Shown here piece by piece: positions 1 through 10,756 of a DNA stretch of 64,000 nt. Origin of the DNA: Uranotaenia lowii. Taxonomy: Eukaryota > Arthropoda > Insecta > Diptera > Culicidae. Each line of letters starts with the position of its first letter. Positions within the stretch are counted from its first letter, which is position 1. A program made the position numbers and the translations under genes. The notes under the pieces are model-generated. The model was not told where the DNA came from, made no database searches, and saw only the letters and a program-made list of their open reading frames with translations. The DNA lies in NCBI RefSeq assembly GCF_029784155.1, contig NC_073693.1:286164875-286228874 (forward strand), given 5' to 3'.

Positions 1-253
1 TGGACCCTTAATTAATGATATCCCCAACTGACCGTTCCCTATGCCTTTCTGTAAGAAAGCCAAAAAGGCTGCAAAATTTGTGTTTTGCTTATCTTTTTCA
101 AAACTTTCCACTATCGATTAGAGATTAGCGCTTTATTATAGATCGATAACTTTTACGCAAAATTTAGCGGTTTTAATTAGCGATCGCTAACTTTGACCGA
201 GTTAACGATCTAATTAGCGCCGCTAGCTTTTAAGTTAGCGATGCCGAACACTG
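1..253 (-). mobile_element. hAT-like MITE end (partial)
   Basis: Read on the minus strand this begins CAGTGTTCGGCAT followed by CGCTAA-rich sequence. The same terminus starts the complete element at 12075-12272, which has an 8-bp target duplication typical of hAT elements. Here only the terminus at 253 is clear. The other end is either degenerate or beyond the window, so no target duplication can be shown. Confidence 0.5.
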
Positions 254-1030
254 AGGATTTTCAATTTTCTTAAGACAAATAATGAAAATTTATAATCCTC
301 AATTTAGAATTCAGATCTTATTCTTCAGAAATTAAAAAATAGATTGAAGAATTCATATTCCAAATTTAAAAATTAAGAATTCAAATTTCAGGGTTGAGAA
401 TTCAAAGTTCAGATCCAAGCATTAGATTTTCGACTTCAGATTAAGATTCCAGAATTCAGGTCTACAAATTCACATTTTCAAGTTCAGGTTCTAGATTTCA
501 GCTTTCGAGATTAATGATCTGAGAGTTTAGATTTAAAAACTTTTGGTTTTCAAATTTACTTTATTCAGGTATTTCGATTTCAGAACTCAAATCACAAACC
601 AAAAATTAAGAAATCCGATCTGAAATTTTGAATGAAGATTTCTTATTTCAAATTCAGATTGTTGGATTCGAGTTAATAATTCAGAACAGATTTTGATGTT
701 TCAATTAGGATTTCAAAATTCAGAATTCAGAATTTAGTTATCATAATTATGCAGGATAAAAAAAACAATAAATCCCGAGTTATTGAATTAGAATCAGATT
801 ACAAATATCAGATTTCAAATTCACAATTTTTGAATTCCAGAAACCACATTTAAAAACTTGTGTACCGAATTTCAGATTTAAGAATCCAGATTTCAAATTT
901 CAGCTTTCAGATTTCAGATTTTAAATTTCAGATTTAAGATTAAAAAATATGAATTTCAGAATTAAATTAAAATTTCAGATACCAGAATTCGAATTTATGG
1001 ATCCAGAATCTAAAATACAGTCGACTATTC
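254..1030. repeat. Decayed left flank of the heptanucleotide satellite
   Basis: AT-rich sequence made almost entirely of variants of AATTCAGATTT and ATTTCAG, with substitutions and spacing changes increasing away from the core array. Around 880-1000 the units read (ATTTCAG)n on the plus strand. That is the opposite orientation to the (AAATCTG)n that begins at about 1031, so the array changes orientation at this edge. No gene is visible. Confidence 0.7.
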
Positions 1031-3879
1031 GGAAATCTTAAATCTGAAATCTGAAATCTGAATTCTGAATTTTGAAATCTGAAATCTAAAATCTGAAAAC
1101 CGAAATCTGAAATCTGAATTCTGAAATCTGAAATCTGAAATCGGAAATCTGTAATCTGAAATCTGAAATCTGAAATCTGAAATCTGAAATCAGAAATCTG
1201 AAATCAGAAATCTGAAAACTGAAATCTAAAATCTTAAAACTGATTTCTGGAATCTTAAGTCTGAAATCAGAAATCTGAAATCTGAAATCTGAAAACTGAA
1301 ATCTGAAATCTGAAATCTGAAATCTGAAATCTGAAATCTGAAATCTGAAATCTGAAATCTGAAATCTGAAATCTGAAATCTGAAATCTGAAATCTGAAAT
1401 CTGAAATCTGAAATCTGAAATCTGAAATCTGAAATCTGAAATCTGAAATCTGAAATCTGAAATCTGAAATCTGAAAACTGAAATCTGAAATCTGAAATCC
1501 GAAATCTGAAATCTGAAATCTGAAATCTGAAATCTGAAATCTGAAATCTGAAATCCGAAATCTGAAATCAGAAATCAGAAATCAGAAATCAGAAATCAGA
1601 AATCAGAAATCAGAAATCAGAAATCAGAAATCAGAAATCAGAAATCAGAAATCAGAAATCAGAAATCAGAAATCAGAAATCAGAAATCAGAAATCAGAAA
1701 TCAGAAATCAGAAATCAGAAATCAGAAATCAGAAATCAGAAATCAGAAATCAGAAATCAGAAATCAGAAATCAGAAATCAGAAATCAGAAATCAGAAATC
1801 AGAAATCAGAAATCAGAAATCAGAAATCAGAAATCAGAAATCAGAAATCAGAAATCAGAAATCAGAAATCAGAAATCAGAAATCAGAAATCAGAAATCAG
1901 AAATCAGAAATCAGAAATCAGAAATCAGAAATCAGAAATCAGAAATCAGAAATCAGAAATCAGAAATCAGAAATCAGAAATCAGAAATCAGAAATCAGAA
2001 ATCAGAAATCAGAAATCAGAAATCAGAAATCAGAAATCAGAAATCAGAAATCAGAAATCAGAAATCAGAAATCAGAAATCAGAAATCAGAAATCAGAAAT
2101 CAGAAATCAGAAATCAGAAATCAGAAATCAGAAATCAGAAATCAGAAATCAGAAATCAGAAATCAGAAATCAGAAATCAGAAATCAGAAATCAGAAATCA
2201 GAAATCAGAAATCAGAAATCAGAAATCAGAAATCAGAAATCAGAAATCAGAAATCAGAAATCAGAAATCAGAAATCAGAAATCAGAAATCAGAAATCAGA
2301 AATCAGAAATCAGAAATCAGAAATCAGAAATCAGAAATCAGAAATCAGAAATCAGAAATCAGAAATCAGAAATCAGAAATCAGAAATCAGAAATCAGAAA
2401 TCAGAAATCAGAAATCAGAAATCAGAAATCAGAAATCAGAAATCAGAAATCAGAAATCAGAAATCAGAAATCAGAATACAGAATACAGAAATCAGAAATC
2501 AGAAATCAGAAATCAGAAATCTGAAATCTGAAATCTGAAATCTGAAATCTGAAATCTGAAATCTGAAATCTGGAATCTGAAATCTGAAATCTGAAATCTG
2601 AAATCTGAAATCTGAAATCTGAAATCTGAAATCTGAAATCTGAAATCTGAAATCTGAAATCTGAAATCTGAAATCTGAAATCTGAAATCTGAAATCTGAA
2701 ATCTGAAATCTGAAATCTGAAATCAGAAATCTGAAATCTGAAATCTGAAATCTGAAATCTGAAATCTGAAATCTGAAATCTGAAATCTGAAATCTGAAAT
2801 CTGAAATCTGAAATCTGAAATCTGAAATCTGAAATCAAAAATCAGAAATCAGAAATCAGAAATCAGAAATCAGAAATCAGAAATCAGAAATCAGAAATCA
2901 GAAATCAGAAATCAGAAATCAGAAATCAGAAACCAGAAATCAGAAATCAGAAATCAGAAATCAGAAATCAGAAATCAGAAATCAGAAATCAGAAATCAGA
3001 AATCAGAAATCAGAAATCAGAAATCAGAAATCAGAAATCAGAAATCAGAAATCAGAAATCAGAAATCAGAAATCAGAAATCAGAAATCAGAAATCAGAAA
3101 TCAGAAATCAAAAATCTGAAATCAGAAATCAGAAATCAGAAATCAGAAGTCAGAAATCTGAAATCAGAATTCAGAAATCAGAAATCAGGAATCAGAAATC
3201 AGAAATCAGGAATCAGAAATCAGAAATCAGAAATCAGAAATCAGAAATCAGAAATCAGAAATCAGAAATCAGAAATCAGAAATCAGAAATCAGAAATCAG
3301 AAATCAGTAATCAGAAATCAGAAATCAGAAATCAGAAATCAGAAATCAGAAATCAGAAATCAGAATCCGAAATCAGAAATCAGAAATCAGAAATTAGAAA
3401 TCTGAAATCTGAAATCAGAAAACAGAAATCAGCAATCTGAAATCTGAAATCTGAAATCTGTAATCTGAAATCTGAAATCTGAAATCTGAAATCTGAAATC
3501 TGAAATCTGAAATCTGAAATCTGAAATCTGAAATCTGAAATCTGAAATCTGAAATCTGAAATCTGAAATCTGAAATCTGAAATCTGAAATCTGAAATCTG
3601 AAATCTGAAATCTGAAATCAGAAATCTGAAATCTGAAATCTGAAATCTGAAATCTGAAATCTGAAATCTGAAATCTGAAATCTGAAATCTGAAATCTGAA
3701 ATCTGAAATCTGAAATCTGAAATCTGAAATCTGAAATCTGAAATCTGAAATCTGAAATCTGAAATCTGAAATCTGAAATCTGAAATCTGAAATCTGAAAT
3801 CAGAAATCTGAAATCTACAATCTGCAATCTGCAATCTATAAAATCTGAAATCGGAAATCGGAAACATGAAATCTGAAAT
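1031..3879. repeat. 7-bp satellite array, (AAATCTG)n / (AAATCAG)n
   Basis: About 2.85 kb, roughly 400 heptamers. Two variants differing by one base (T or A at the sixth position) occupy alternating homogeneous blocks: mostly AAATCTG at 1031-1565, AAATCAG at 1566-2516, AAATCTG at 2518-2834, AAATCAG at 2835-3395 and AAATCTG at 3396-3840. Rare interrupted units sit mainly near block borders. Long open frames here (repeating I-S-D-F-R-F-Q on the minus strand) exist only because 7 is not divisible by 3 and the unit lacks stops; they are not genes. Confidence 0.97.
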
Positions 3880-4640
3880 ATTAAATTTGAAAGCAGAAAT
3901 TTGAATTCAGAAATCGTGATTCGGCTTTAGAATTCATAATTTATAATCAGTATTTATTCAGATAATTGAGTTTTAAATTTAGAATTTACGAATTCAGAAA
4001 ATAGTGATTTTTAATTCTTAATTCAGAATACAGAATTTTAGAAATTCAGTGCCTAGAATTAGGAAATTCAGAATTCGTTATTAAATAATTGCGAATTAGT
4101 AATTCAACATTCAGGATTCAAAGTGCAGATATCAGTATTTAAAATTCAAAAATAAGAACTTAAAATGCAGCACTATTTATGAAGTCGAAATGCATAGTTC
4201 AGAATTCTTAATTCAAAAATGGTATGGGGATGAATAAACCAACCGGTTTTAAATCCCAATAAAAAAAATCTTAACTCAAAATTTCAAATTCAGGATCCAG
4301 ATTATGAATTTTTAACGAAAGAATTCGGAATTCTTATTTAATTCTGGTTACAGAATTCAGACTTAAGAACTGCCAGAATTCTGATTTTAGTAATTTGTTC
4401 TTTCAAATTCATCATTCGTAATCCAAATTCAATTCAGAGTTGAAGTTCTGAATTTGGATTCCTGTGCTGCTTTTTCCAGAGAATACAATAAATAATTTAT
4501 ATTTCTGTGACCAAAATTAAAAATAACAAAATTTCAGGTTTTGGCATTCGCGTTTCAGGATTTATTCATTATTCACCAACAAGAATTCATAATCCAAAAT
4601 TCTGATTAATTGAAGCTACATCATTAGAATTTTTTCATTT
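3880..4640. repeat. Decayed right flank of the satellite
   Basis: Same character as the left flank: AATTCAGAAT-like words with growing divergence until the sequence becomes ordinary AT-rich DNA near 4640. No coding potential is visible. Confidence 0.6.
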
Positions 4641-4786
4641 TTGATCATAAAATTATGAAGTTTTGCTTATCAATTTTTTAACTAATTTCGTTGGAAAACT
4701 TTGCTCAAAATATCCAAACATTTTTTCGATTGAAAAACTTTCAGTGTGAACAAAAAAAGCCTTTTCATTTTCCAAACCGTTCCTTC

Positions 4787-4999
4787 GTGAGTGACTCGCC
4801 ACTCATCAGTCACTCACTTCAGTTTTGTTTTCGTCCGTCTTTCTGTGTCGGTCGTTTTCTCGCAAAGCACATGTTTTCGTTGTCGGTCGCGCCGTACGGT
4901 TCCTCGTTTGTGTTCGCGAAGTTTTCCGCAAATTATCCTTAAAAATACCGAGAAAAAAGTGAATTCAGTGATCTGTGTTGATACCCATAGCAAGGAACA
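4787..4999 (+). promoter_or_regulatory. Promoter and 5'UTR of the FTSJ3/Spb1 homologue
   Basis: GC content rises sharply here relative to the satellite. A perfect 10-bp inverted repeat (GTGAGTGACT at 4787-4796, AGTCACTCAC at 4808-4817) contains AP-1-like TGACT/AGTCA cores. It is followed at once by CTTCAGTTTTG, which fits the arthropod initiator TCAGT and suggests transcription starts near 4819-4821. The remaining 180 bases would be 5'UTR before the ATG at 5000. The initiator call is an inference from the motif and its distance to the start codon. Confidence 0.45.
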
Positions 5000-5677
5000 A
5001 TGGGTAAAAAGACAAAAGTCGGAAAGGATCGGCGGGATAAGTTCTACAAACTCGCCAAGGAAACCGGTAAGTAAAAATGGTCTTAAAACGTATTGGAGTT
5101 TTTTCATTTTGGGGGTTTTTTCTTCAGGTTACCGATCCCGTGCCGCTTTCAAGTTGATCCAGTTGAATCGCCGGTTCGGGTTTCTGCAACAATCGCAAGT
5201 ATGTATCGATCTGTGCGCTGCCCCCGGAGGATGGATGCAGGTGGCCAAACAGAACATGCCTGTGAGCAGCATCGTTATCGGAATCGATCTGTTTCCCATC
5301 AAAAACGTCCCCGGATGTATCAGTTTGGTAGGGGATATTACTAGCGACAAAACGAAGTCCGATTTGGCTAAGGAACTGAAAACCTGGAAAGCGGATGTGG
5401 TTTTGAACGATGGTGCCCCGAATGTGGGTCGCAATTGGTTGTTCGATGCGTATCAGCAGGTTTGCTTGACGCTCAGTGCCCTGAAGCTGGCCACACAGTT
5501 CCTGAAACCGGGCGGTTGGTTTATCACCAAAGTGTTCCGATCCAAGGATTATAACGCGCTGATTTGGGTGCTGAAGCAACTGTTCAAGAAAGTACATGCT
5601 ACGAAGCCTTCGGCTTCCCGTAATGAGTCTGCGGAAATTTTCGTGGTTTGCCAGTACTACCGAGCACCGGACAAGAT
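5000..5677 (+). CDS. FTSJ3: FTSJ3/Spb1-type pre-rRNA 2'-O-ribose methyltransferase, 5' part, cut by gap
   Basis: Exon 1 is 5000-5066, the intron 5067-5127 (61 bp, GTAAGT...TTCAG) and exon 2 5128 to the gap. The codon split G|GT gives Gly23 and restores one frame of about 205 residues. The start is the ATG of [20 protein letters not shown], as in Spb1 N-termini. Motif I reads DLCAAPGGW (50-58). The FtsJ catalytic K-D-K-E tetrad is complete: K31 (AAFKLIQ), D117 (LNDGAPNVG), K157 ([11 protein letters not shown]), E192 ([10 protein letters not shown]). The family methylates the 2'-OH of a 25S/28S rRNA residue from S-adenosylmethionine in nucleolar pre-60S particles. Homologues are about 800 residues, with a long C-terminal Spb1 domain; that part is absent before the gap and I do not see it after it. 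Open frames that run through the N's are artefacts. Confidence 0.93.
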
Positions 5678-6177
5678 NNNNNNNNNNNNNNNNNNNNNNN
5701 NNNNNNNNNNNNNNNNNNNNNNNNNNNNNNNNNNNNNNNNNNNNNNNNNNNNNNNNNNNNNNNNNNNNNNNNNNNNNNNNNNNNNNNNNNNNNNNNNNNN
5801 NNNNNNNNNNNNNNNNNNNNNNNNNNNNNNNNNNNNNNNNNNNNNNNNNNNNNNNNNNNNNNNNNNNNNNNNNNNNNNNNNNNNNNNNNNNNNNNNNNNN
5901 NNNNNNNNNNNNNNNNNNNNNNNNNNNNNNNNNNNNNNNNNNNNNNNNNNNNNNNNNNNNNNNNNNNNNNNNNNNNNNNNNNNNNNNNNNNNNNNNNNNN
6001 NNNNNNNNNNNNNNNNNNNNNNNNNNNNNNNNNNNNNNNNNNNNNNNNNNNNNNNNNNNNNNNNNNNNNNNNNNNNNNNNNNNNNNNNNNNNNNNNNNNN
6101 NNNNNNNNNNNNNNNNNNNNNNNNNNNNNNNNNNNNNNNNNNNNNNNNNNNNNNNNNNNNNNNNNNNNNNNNNNNNN
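5678..6177. other. Assembly gap, exactly 500 N
   Basis: The run is exactly 500 N, identical in length to the one at 50475-50974, so it is a fixed placeholder and not a measured distance. It interrupts the methyltransferase coding exon. Confidence 0.99.
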
Positions 6178-6573
6178 CTCGAAAATCCAACTTTTTTCGT
6201 ACCAATCTTGAAGAGCAAGAATCCTTCTAGAATAACAGGTATTAAAAGTGAAACATTTCTAGCAAATTCTTCAAATTATCAACGAAAAAGGCAGATTTGC
6301 TAGTAAATTAACAGATTTTTCGTGATTGTGACGTCGCAGTGTGTACTACTACTAAAGCAGGCCGCTTCGACACTACCTTCTTTAAATATTCCTTGTGGTT
6401 GCACAGTTTTTTTCTTGTGATTTTTATTGTTACAATGTATTTCAAGGTAAAATGAAAATCCAAACCATACGAAAATTGATAAATTTCTGCTCTTTTGCAT
6501 ATTAAAAAGATTCCGTGTAGAGAAAATTTTTCGCGTTAAAACTTTTACGAATAATTGTTTCGTGATTTTCGCG
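6178..6573. other. Post-gap sequence, no gene recognised
   Basis: AT-rich. I looked for a continuation of the FTSJ3/Spb1 frame (acidic middle region, C-terminal domain) and saw none. Confidence 0.5.
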
Positions 6574-6933
6574 GCTGAAATCAGTTTATCCGGAAAAGTT
6601 CCGAAATCTACCTTGCGGGATTCGGATAGGCAGAGTATGCCTTCAACTGCAGTGATGATGGTAAGTACTTTTATTATTATATTCATCGATTACAAATGAA
6701 GATAAAAATTTCATTCATTCCAGAACCTGCAACGGCAAACTTCCCCAGCTCCAGCTTTAGGTGAGGCCCGAATACAATTTGGCTGACGTGGGCAGGTCAA
6801 GCGTCCGACGCAAACCCGTATCGTATGGTGGTCTGGTGGACTTGTGAGCAGGAATCTAGCCGTGTCCCAGGTTGTGGAGAAGAAGACTCAAGAGCCGCCA
6901 GTTTTGAAGATTGAAGTTAGTTCTTTACAGCAG
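6574..6933 (+). pseudogene. Unidentified coding segment with two apparent frameshifts
   Basis: An open frame running to 6660 encodes ...SGKVPKSTLRDSDRQS... and MPSTAVMM. It ends at a consensus donor (GTAAGT, 6661) and resumes after TTCCAG at 6724 in the same phase with NLQRQTSPAPAL. Coding character then moves to another frame (PEYNLADVGRSSVRRKPV) near 6762 and back (SRNLAVSQVVEKKTQEPP) near 6841, ending at a possible donor CAG|GTAAAA (6934). Without the shifts, frame 1 hits TGA at 6784. The 63-bp intron and protein-like composition suggest a real gene that is either a pseudogene or carries sequencing indels. I do not recognise the protein. Confidence 0.4.
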
Positions 6934-7168
6934 GTAAAAAGTGACTAGACTATTTTTTAACAAAACTAAAAACATGAATAAACATTGATGCAAAGAAACG
7001 GAATAGTTTTTTTTTAAATTTTAATTGGAAATATAAATTGAATAGAAAAAACAACTGAAAACAATAATTCATACCATGCTTCTAGTTAAAATAAATTGAA
7101 CCAAATTTTAAACATCCACTGATGAAAAATTAAATGATCAAAACTTCTTCTTTCAAAAACGATGTCCA

Positions 7169-7428
7169 GAATTTTTGTTTTGATTAATTGATTAAGTCGT
7201 ATGAACCAACATAAACAAAATTGAGTTATTTACTGCAAACGATTGAAAAACATCTATCTACTTTCTCTCACTGGTAAATTTCTCATCTATTATTGTATCG
7301 CATATCAATTTTTTAGAAAACTCTGAGTCACATTTAGAATACAAGATTAAAAAATGTGTTACAAAACTTCAGCAGTGATTTTCTCGCAACAAGTCAGGTG
7401 GCTCATACGACCTAATCAAAACAAACTC
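7169..7428. mobile_element. TIR element, short copy (same family as 12792-13667)
   Basis: The left terminus TTTTTGTTTTGATTA...TCGTATGAACCAAC has a small insertion. The right terminus GGCTCATACGACCTAATCAA is close to the inverse of it. About 70 bp inside each end also matches the longer copy at 12792-13667, but the 600-bp exon-like interior of that copy is missing. A TA follows the right end (7429-7430); the left TA is mutated. Confidence 0.6.
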
Positions 7429-7436
7429 TAGAAATC

Positions 7437-7936
7437 AGGCTTTATTGAAAAATAGATACAAATTTTTAATCTTCTGCTAATATAAGGATGCTTACTATCA
7501 TACCCAATTTAAACTGACTTCAGACGACATTTTATACGAACTATCACTATACCGACATTGGTTTTGAAGAAGGGGGAGATGTGAGGGTGCTACATATATA
7601 CGTCTTATTACCGGAATAAAGCCTATTCAGCCAAATATTCATCAGAATTTCCATGCTAGTGATTTATAATTAAACATTAAGAGCAATTAATTTATTTTCA
7701 GTACCAATTGTTTAATTTAGACTTGAGAGTTTACAATTCAGCACTCATTATTTAATTTTTGAGGATGCAAAGTTTTAGAATAAAGAATAACATCGGCCTC
7801 TATATTAAAATTTGTGTACATTTGTTTTCGATGATAGGATAAATTTTGTAGTACCTACAAGATAAAAAATAAGTTTATTTTTGAAAAGCTAGCTTAAAAA
7901 AATTTGAATTTTTATCATAGACACGATACTGATTCG
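7437..7936. other. AT-rich stretch without a gene
   Basis: No open frame with coding character, no clear repeat structure. Confidence 0.5.
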
Positions 7937-8900
7937 ACCGCAATCAATTTAAAACGATAGCATTGTGTTGTTGTGCAACAAAGAGAAAATCCATCCGTTG
8001 AACTCCTCCAAGATCGTTATCGGTCGGATAAACGATCGGAAACAGTATGATGAGTGATCCGATTCCAATCCATCAAAAGCACAAACGCGGTGCCGATTTA
8101 CATCACACCGTGGATGATGATGCGATGGTTCAAAGACCGCGGCACGTCTGCGTTGATGGGTCAAAGATCTACCGGAAACCCGAAAATTATACCCCAAAGT
8201 GCCAAGGTGAAGATCGCGCTGATGATGATGAAGTTGGTGTCGGTTGATATCGTTTTTGGGCAATCGATCTCTGAATAAAAAAAATACACTTTTTCTTTCT
8301 ATTGTTTAAATTATACCTTCACAGGTTTTTTTTTATTTCCATATTCGTACAATGTGTGTGTATGTTTTTTTTGCTCGAATCCACCGATTGTGGATTCAAT
8401 TTCATTACAGAATAATCACTACAATGCTGCTGTACTGAATTTGTTTTTTTATTCTCTTTACTCCATGGTGTTCCATTTGCCTATATCTTATAAATTAGTA
8501 CTGTTGCAGGGGGGTTCATTTAGCTACTTCCTGTCTTTTTGTTGCGTTTCTTTTTTAGGGTTTTTCTCTTTTAAAAGGGTGTTTTATTTCATTCATCGTA
8601 CACAATAAGATTAAAATGATGTGGAAAGAATTTGTAACAGAAAAAGATTGAAATGGTTATTTACAATAGTATGGAGTGTGTTTTGTGTGTCCTCAAATGC
8701 ATTTTTCCGAAAAAGTCTACAGTTTTTTTTTTCTATATTTTAACTTTTAATTTTTCGTTTGTCAGCTGGTAAAAAATAAACCGGTACATCAGCGTTTTTT
8801 AGTTTTAAATTTCGAGGTTAGTTCTAGTCGATTTTTCCCTATTATGTATGTAACGATTTGTTCGAGTGTAACAGATGGAATAAACAATCACAAGTTATCA
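7937..8900. other. Unresolved coding-like block with U-rich 3'UTR-like tail
   Basis: At 7980-8275 GC content rises and open frames occur on both strands. One minus-strand frame reads like a membrane segment (FIIISAIFTLALWGIIFGF) but is interrupted by two stops. A plus frame of 75 codons ends just before AATAAA (8274). The following plus-strand sequence is U-rich with further AATAAA (8879), as in a 3'UTR. I cannot decide strand or product; a decayed membrane-protein exon (minus) or the end of a plus-strand transcript are both possible. Confidence 0.25.
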
Positions 8901-9813
8901 TTTTTTTTTTATTCTGTGTTACTGAAATGCATTCCATTATTACTTCGTTTCTTCGACGACACCATTTGTATAAAGTCATTCAATCTATACCTATTTTGAT
9001 CTATTTCTATGAGTTTTGCTGATCGAATCATTCACGCTGAATTTCTATTCTTTTTTGTGTGCTTTATGCTTGGTGCTGCCTTCTAGCGACACGAATCGGT
9101 AATCAATAATGACAGTTCACCGTGTAAAAATTTGTTTGCAGACTCTGTTGCACTTTCTATTTACTTTTTTGATGGTTTTCTGTGGTTTCCTGACATTGTG
9201 TGGTGTAAAACTGTGTCTTGGTTATCGCTAGTGCAGTTTGTTGCTCGAAATTTGCAGACGGTTTAAAATGAAACTAAACTCTCTTACCCTTTTGAGATAC
9301 AGTATATAGGATTAGGGCTATAATTAGAGCTTGTGAAAACGAGTAGAGCTACATTTTGATAGGAGCAACGAAGTTTCATTTTCTTCTTCAAAAGGGTTGG
9401 TGCATTGTTATTTCGCTAGTTTTTTTTTGTCAGTTTACTACCTGTGGCTTAACAATTTTTCTTTCCACCTCCACGCAAGTTCAGGTCAAGTTCGTTTGCT
9501 GGCGCACAACACACCCTCGCTCGCTGCGGATGATGGTGAATGCGCGAAAGTACGTACACGTGTAGGCGAATTCGAACGTTGAGCACGTGCAATGGCAAGG
9601 CAAGGCGAGTAAGATTCACTTTCATTGATGTTCACATGCGATACGTGCCTGTTTGGAAGCGATCTTTAAAAAGGGATGATAATTATGTGTGTTCAAATTT
9701 TAAAATTTAAATTTAAACGTTTGAAATAAATCTGTTAAAAAAATTTCATTCCTCATTCTAATCCCAAAGAAGGTTGTTGAAGTTTGAAGTGTCAAAATAA
9801 CGTTGGTGAAGAT
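8901..9813. other. Non-coding stretch; small GC-richer island at 9480-9660
   Basis: No supported gene. The island contains CACGTG (E-box) and CpG-containing words and could be regulatory, but nothing confirms this. Confidence 0.3.
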
Positions 9814-10280
9814 CAGAGGTGCCAGGTCGTTTTGTCAAAAATCAGTACATCACGAAAAAAAATCAGGATTTTTCAGGACAGCACCAAATTGGTGAAAACA
9901 AAATGCAGTTCTGCTTAGATTGCATAACTAAAGGCGAAATATAAGTGCTGAAGACGCCTCGAATTATGCAACTGAAGCGAAAATAACCTTGGCTGGCCTG
10001 CTGTTAATATCGAAAAACCTCATTTAAATGTCATTTGAATCAAAGAATCTCATTGGTTTAACTGGTTAAATTATTTTATTTAAGATTTGTATGATGTTCT
10101 CATCAATTAACAATAAATTTAGTTATGATTTTAATATTTTTTTTAAAAATCAGGACAAATCAGGTCATTTAGAGGGCAATTTTTCGAAAATCAGGACAAT
10201 TGAAGCGTTTTTGAAAAATCAGGACGGGTTCTCGAAAATCAGGACAAATCCTGATAAATCAGGACACCTAACACCCCTGG
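9814..10280. repeat. Dispersed repeat with internal AAATCAGGACA tandem motif
   Basis: Begins AGGTGCCAGGTCGTTTTGTC and ends near CAGGACACCTAACACC. Between 10140 and 10266 the word AAATCAGGACA recurs with short spacers. A related 'GATGCCAGGTGTCC' fragment appears at 18811-18860, which shows that it is dispersed. Confidence 0.45.
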
Positions 10281-10302
10281 TGAAGATGGACATTTATGAT
10301 GA

Positions 10303-10756
10303 GGTTGCCAGATTGCCCTGTTTTATCCGGGTTTGCCCGGATATTAATTTAAAAATTTCACAAAAGTCCGGTCCAGCCCGGTTGCTAAGTTTTCCCCGAA
10401 TTTATTCACTTTATTTGCAGAAAAAAAAATACAAATTGTGTTGTATTTTTTTTTATTTATGCGTCGCGCTAAAAATAATTTTTTTTGAGTTAGTCTCACG
10501 AAAATAATCATGGAAGGTTTTTTGAAAACCTAAAATACGATCGAAAAACTTCTGATGAGTTATGATGAAAAAAAAATTCAATATTTTTTCTTGATTTGTG
10601 TTGAGTAATTCCTGAATTTTGAAAAAATTTGCCCAGATATTGCCCGGACTTTTGGTCGACAATTTTAAAATAAAATGCCCGGATTTTGCCAGGTTTTTAG
10701 GTAAAGGAGCTCGGATTTGTCTGGCCTGGATGCTTGCTGAAAAAATTCCGGCAACT
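10303..10756. mobile_element. CCCGGA-rich MITE with GTTGCCRGA termini
   Basis: Starts GGTTGCCAGATTGCCC and ends AATTCCGGCAAC, an inverse of the start. The interior has repeated CCCGGAT words and a shared segment (ACTTTATTTGCAGAAAAAA...). Relatives are at 11125-11263 (right half), 37310-37430, 40230-40310 (inverted) and 51090-51420, so this is a multicopy family in this genome. Confidence 0.55.

Noticed and set aside
2506..3867. Long minus-strand open frames encoding repeats of ISDFRFQ
   Set aside because: They arise from stop-free heptamer repeats read through the satellite; no gene context.
1031..3879. CRISPR-like array
   Set aside because: Contiguous 7-bp units without spacers in a eukaryotic genome.
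4791..6303. Long open frames on both strands spanning the first N run
   Set aside because: N's are translated as X and hide stops; only the spliced 5000-5677 frame has conserved protein sequence.
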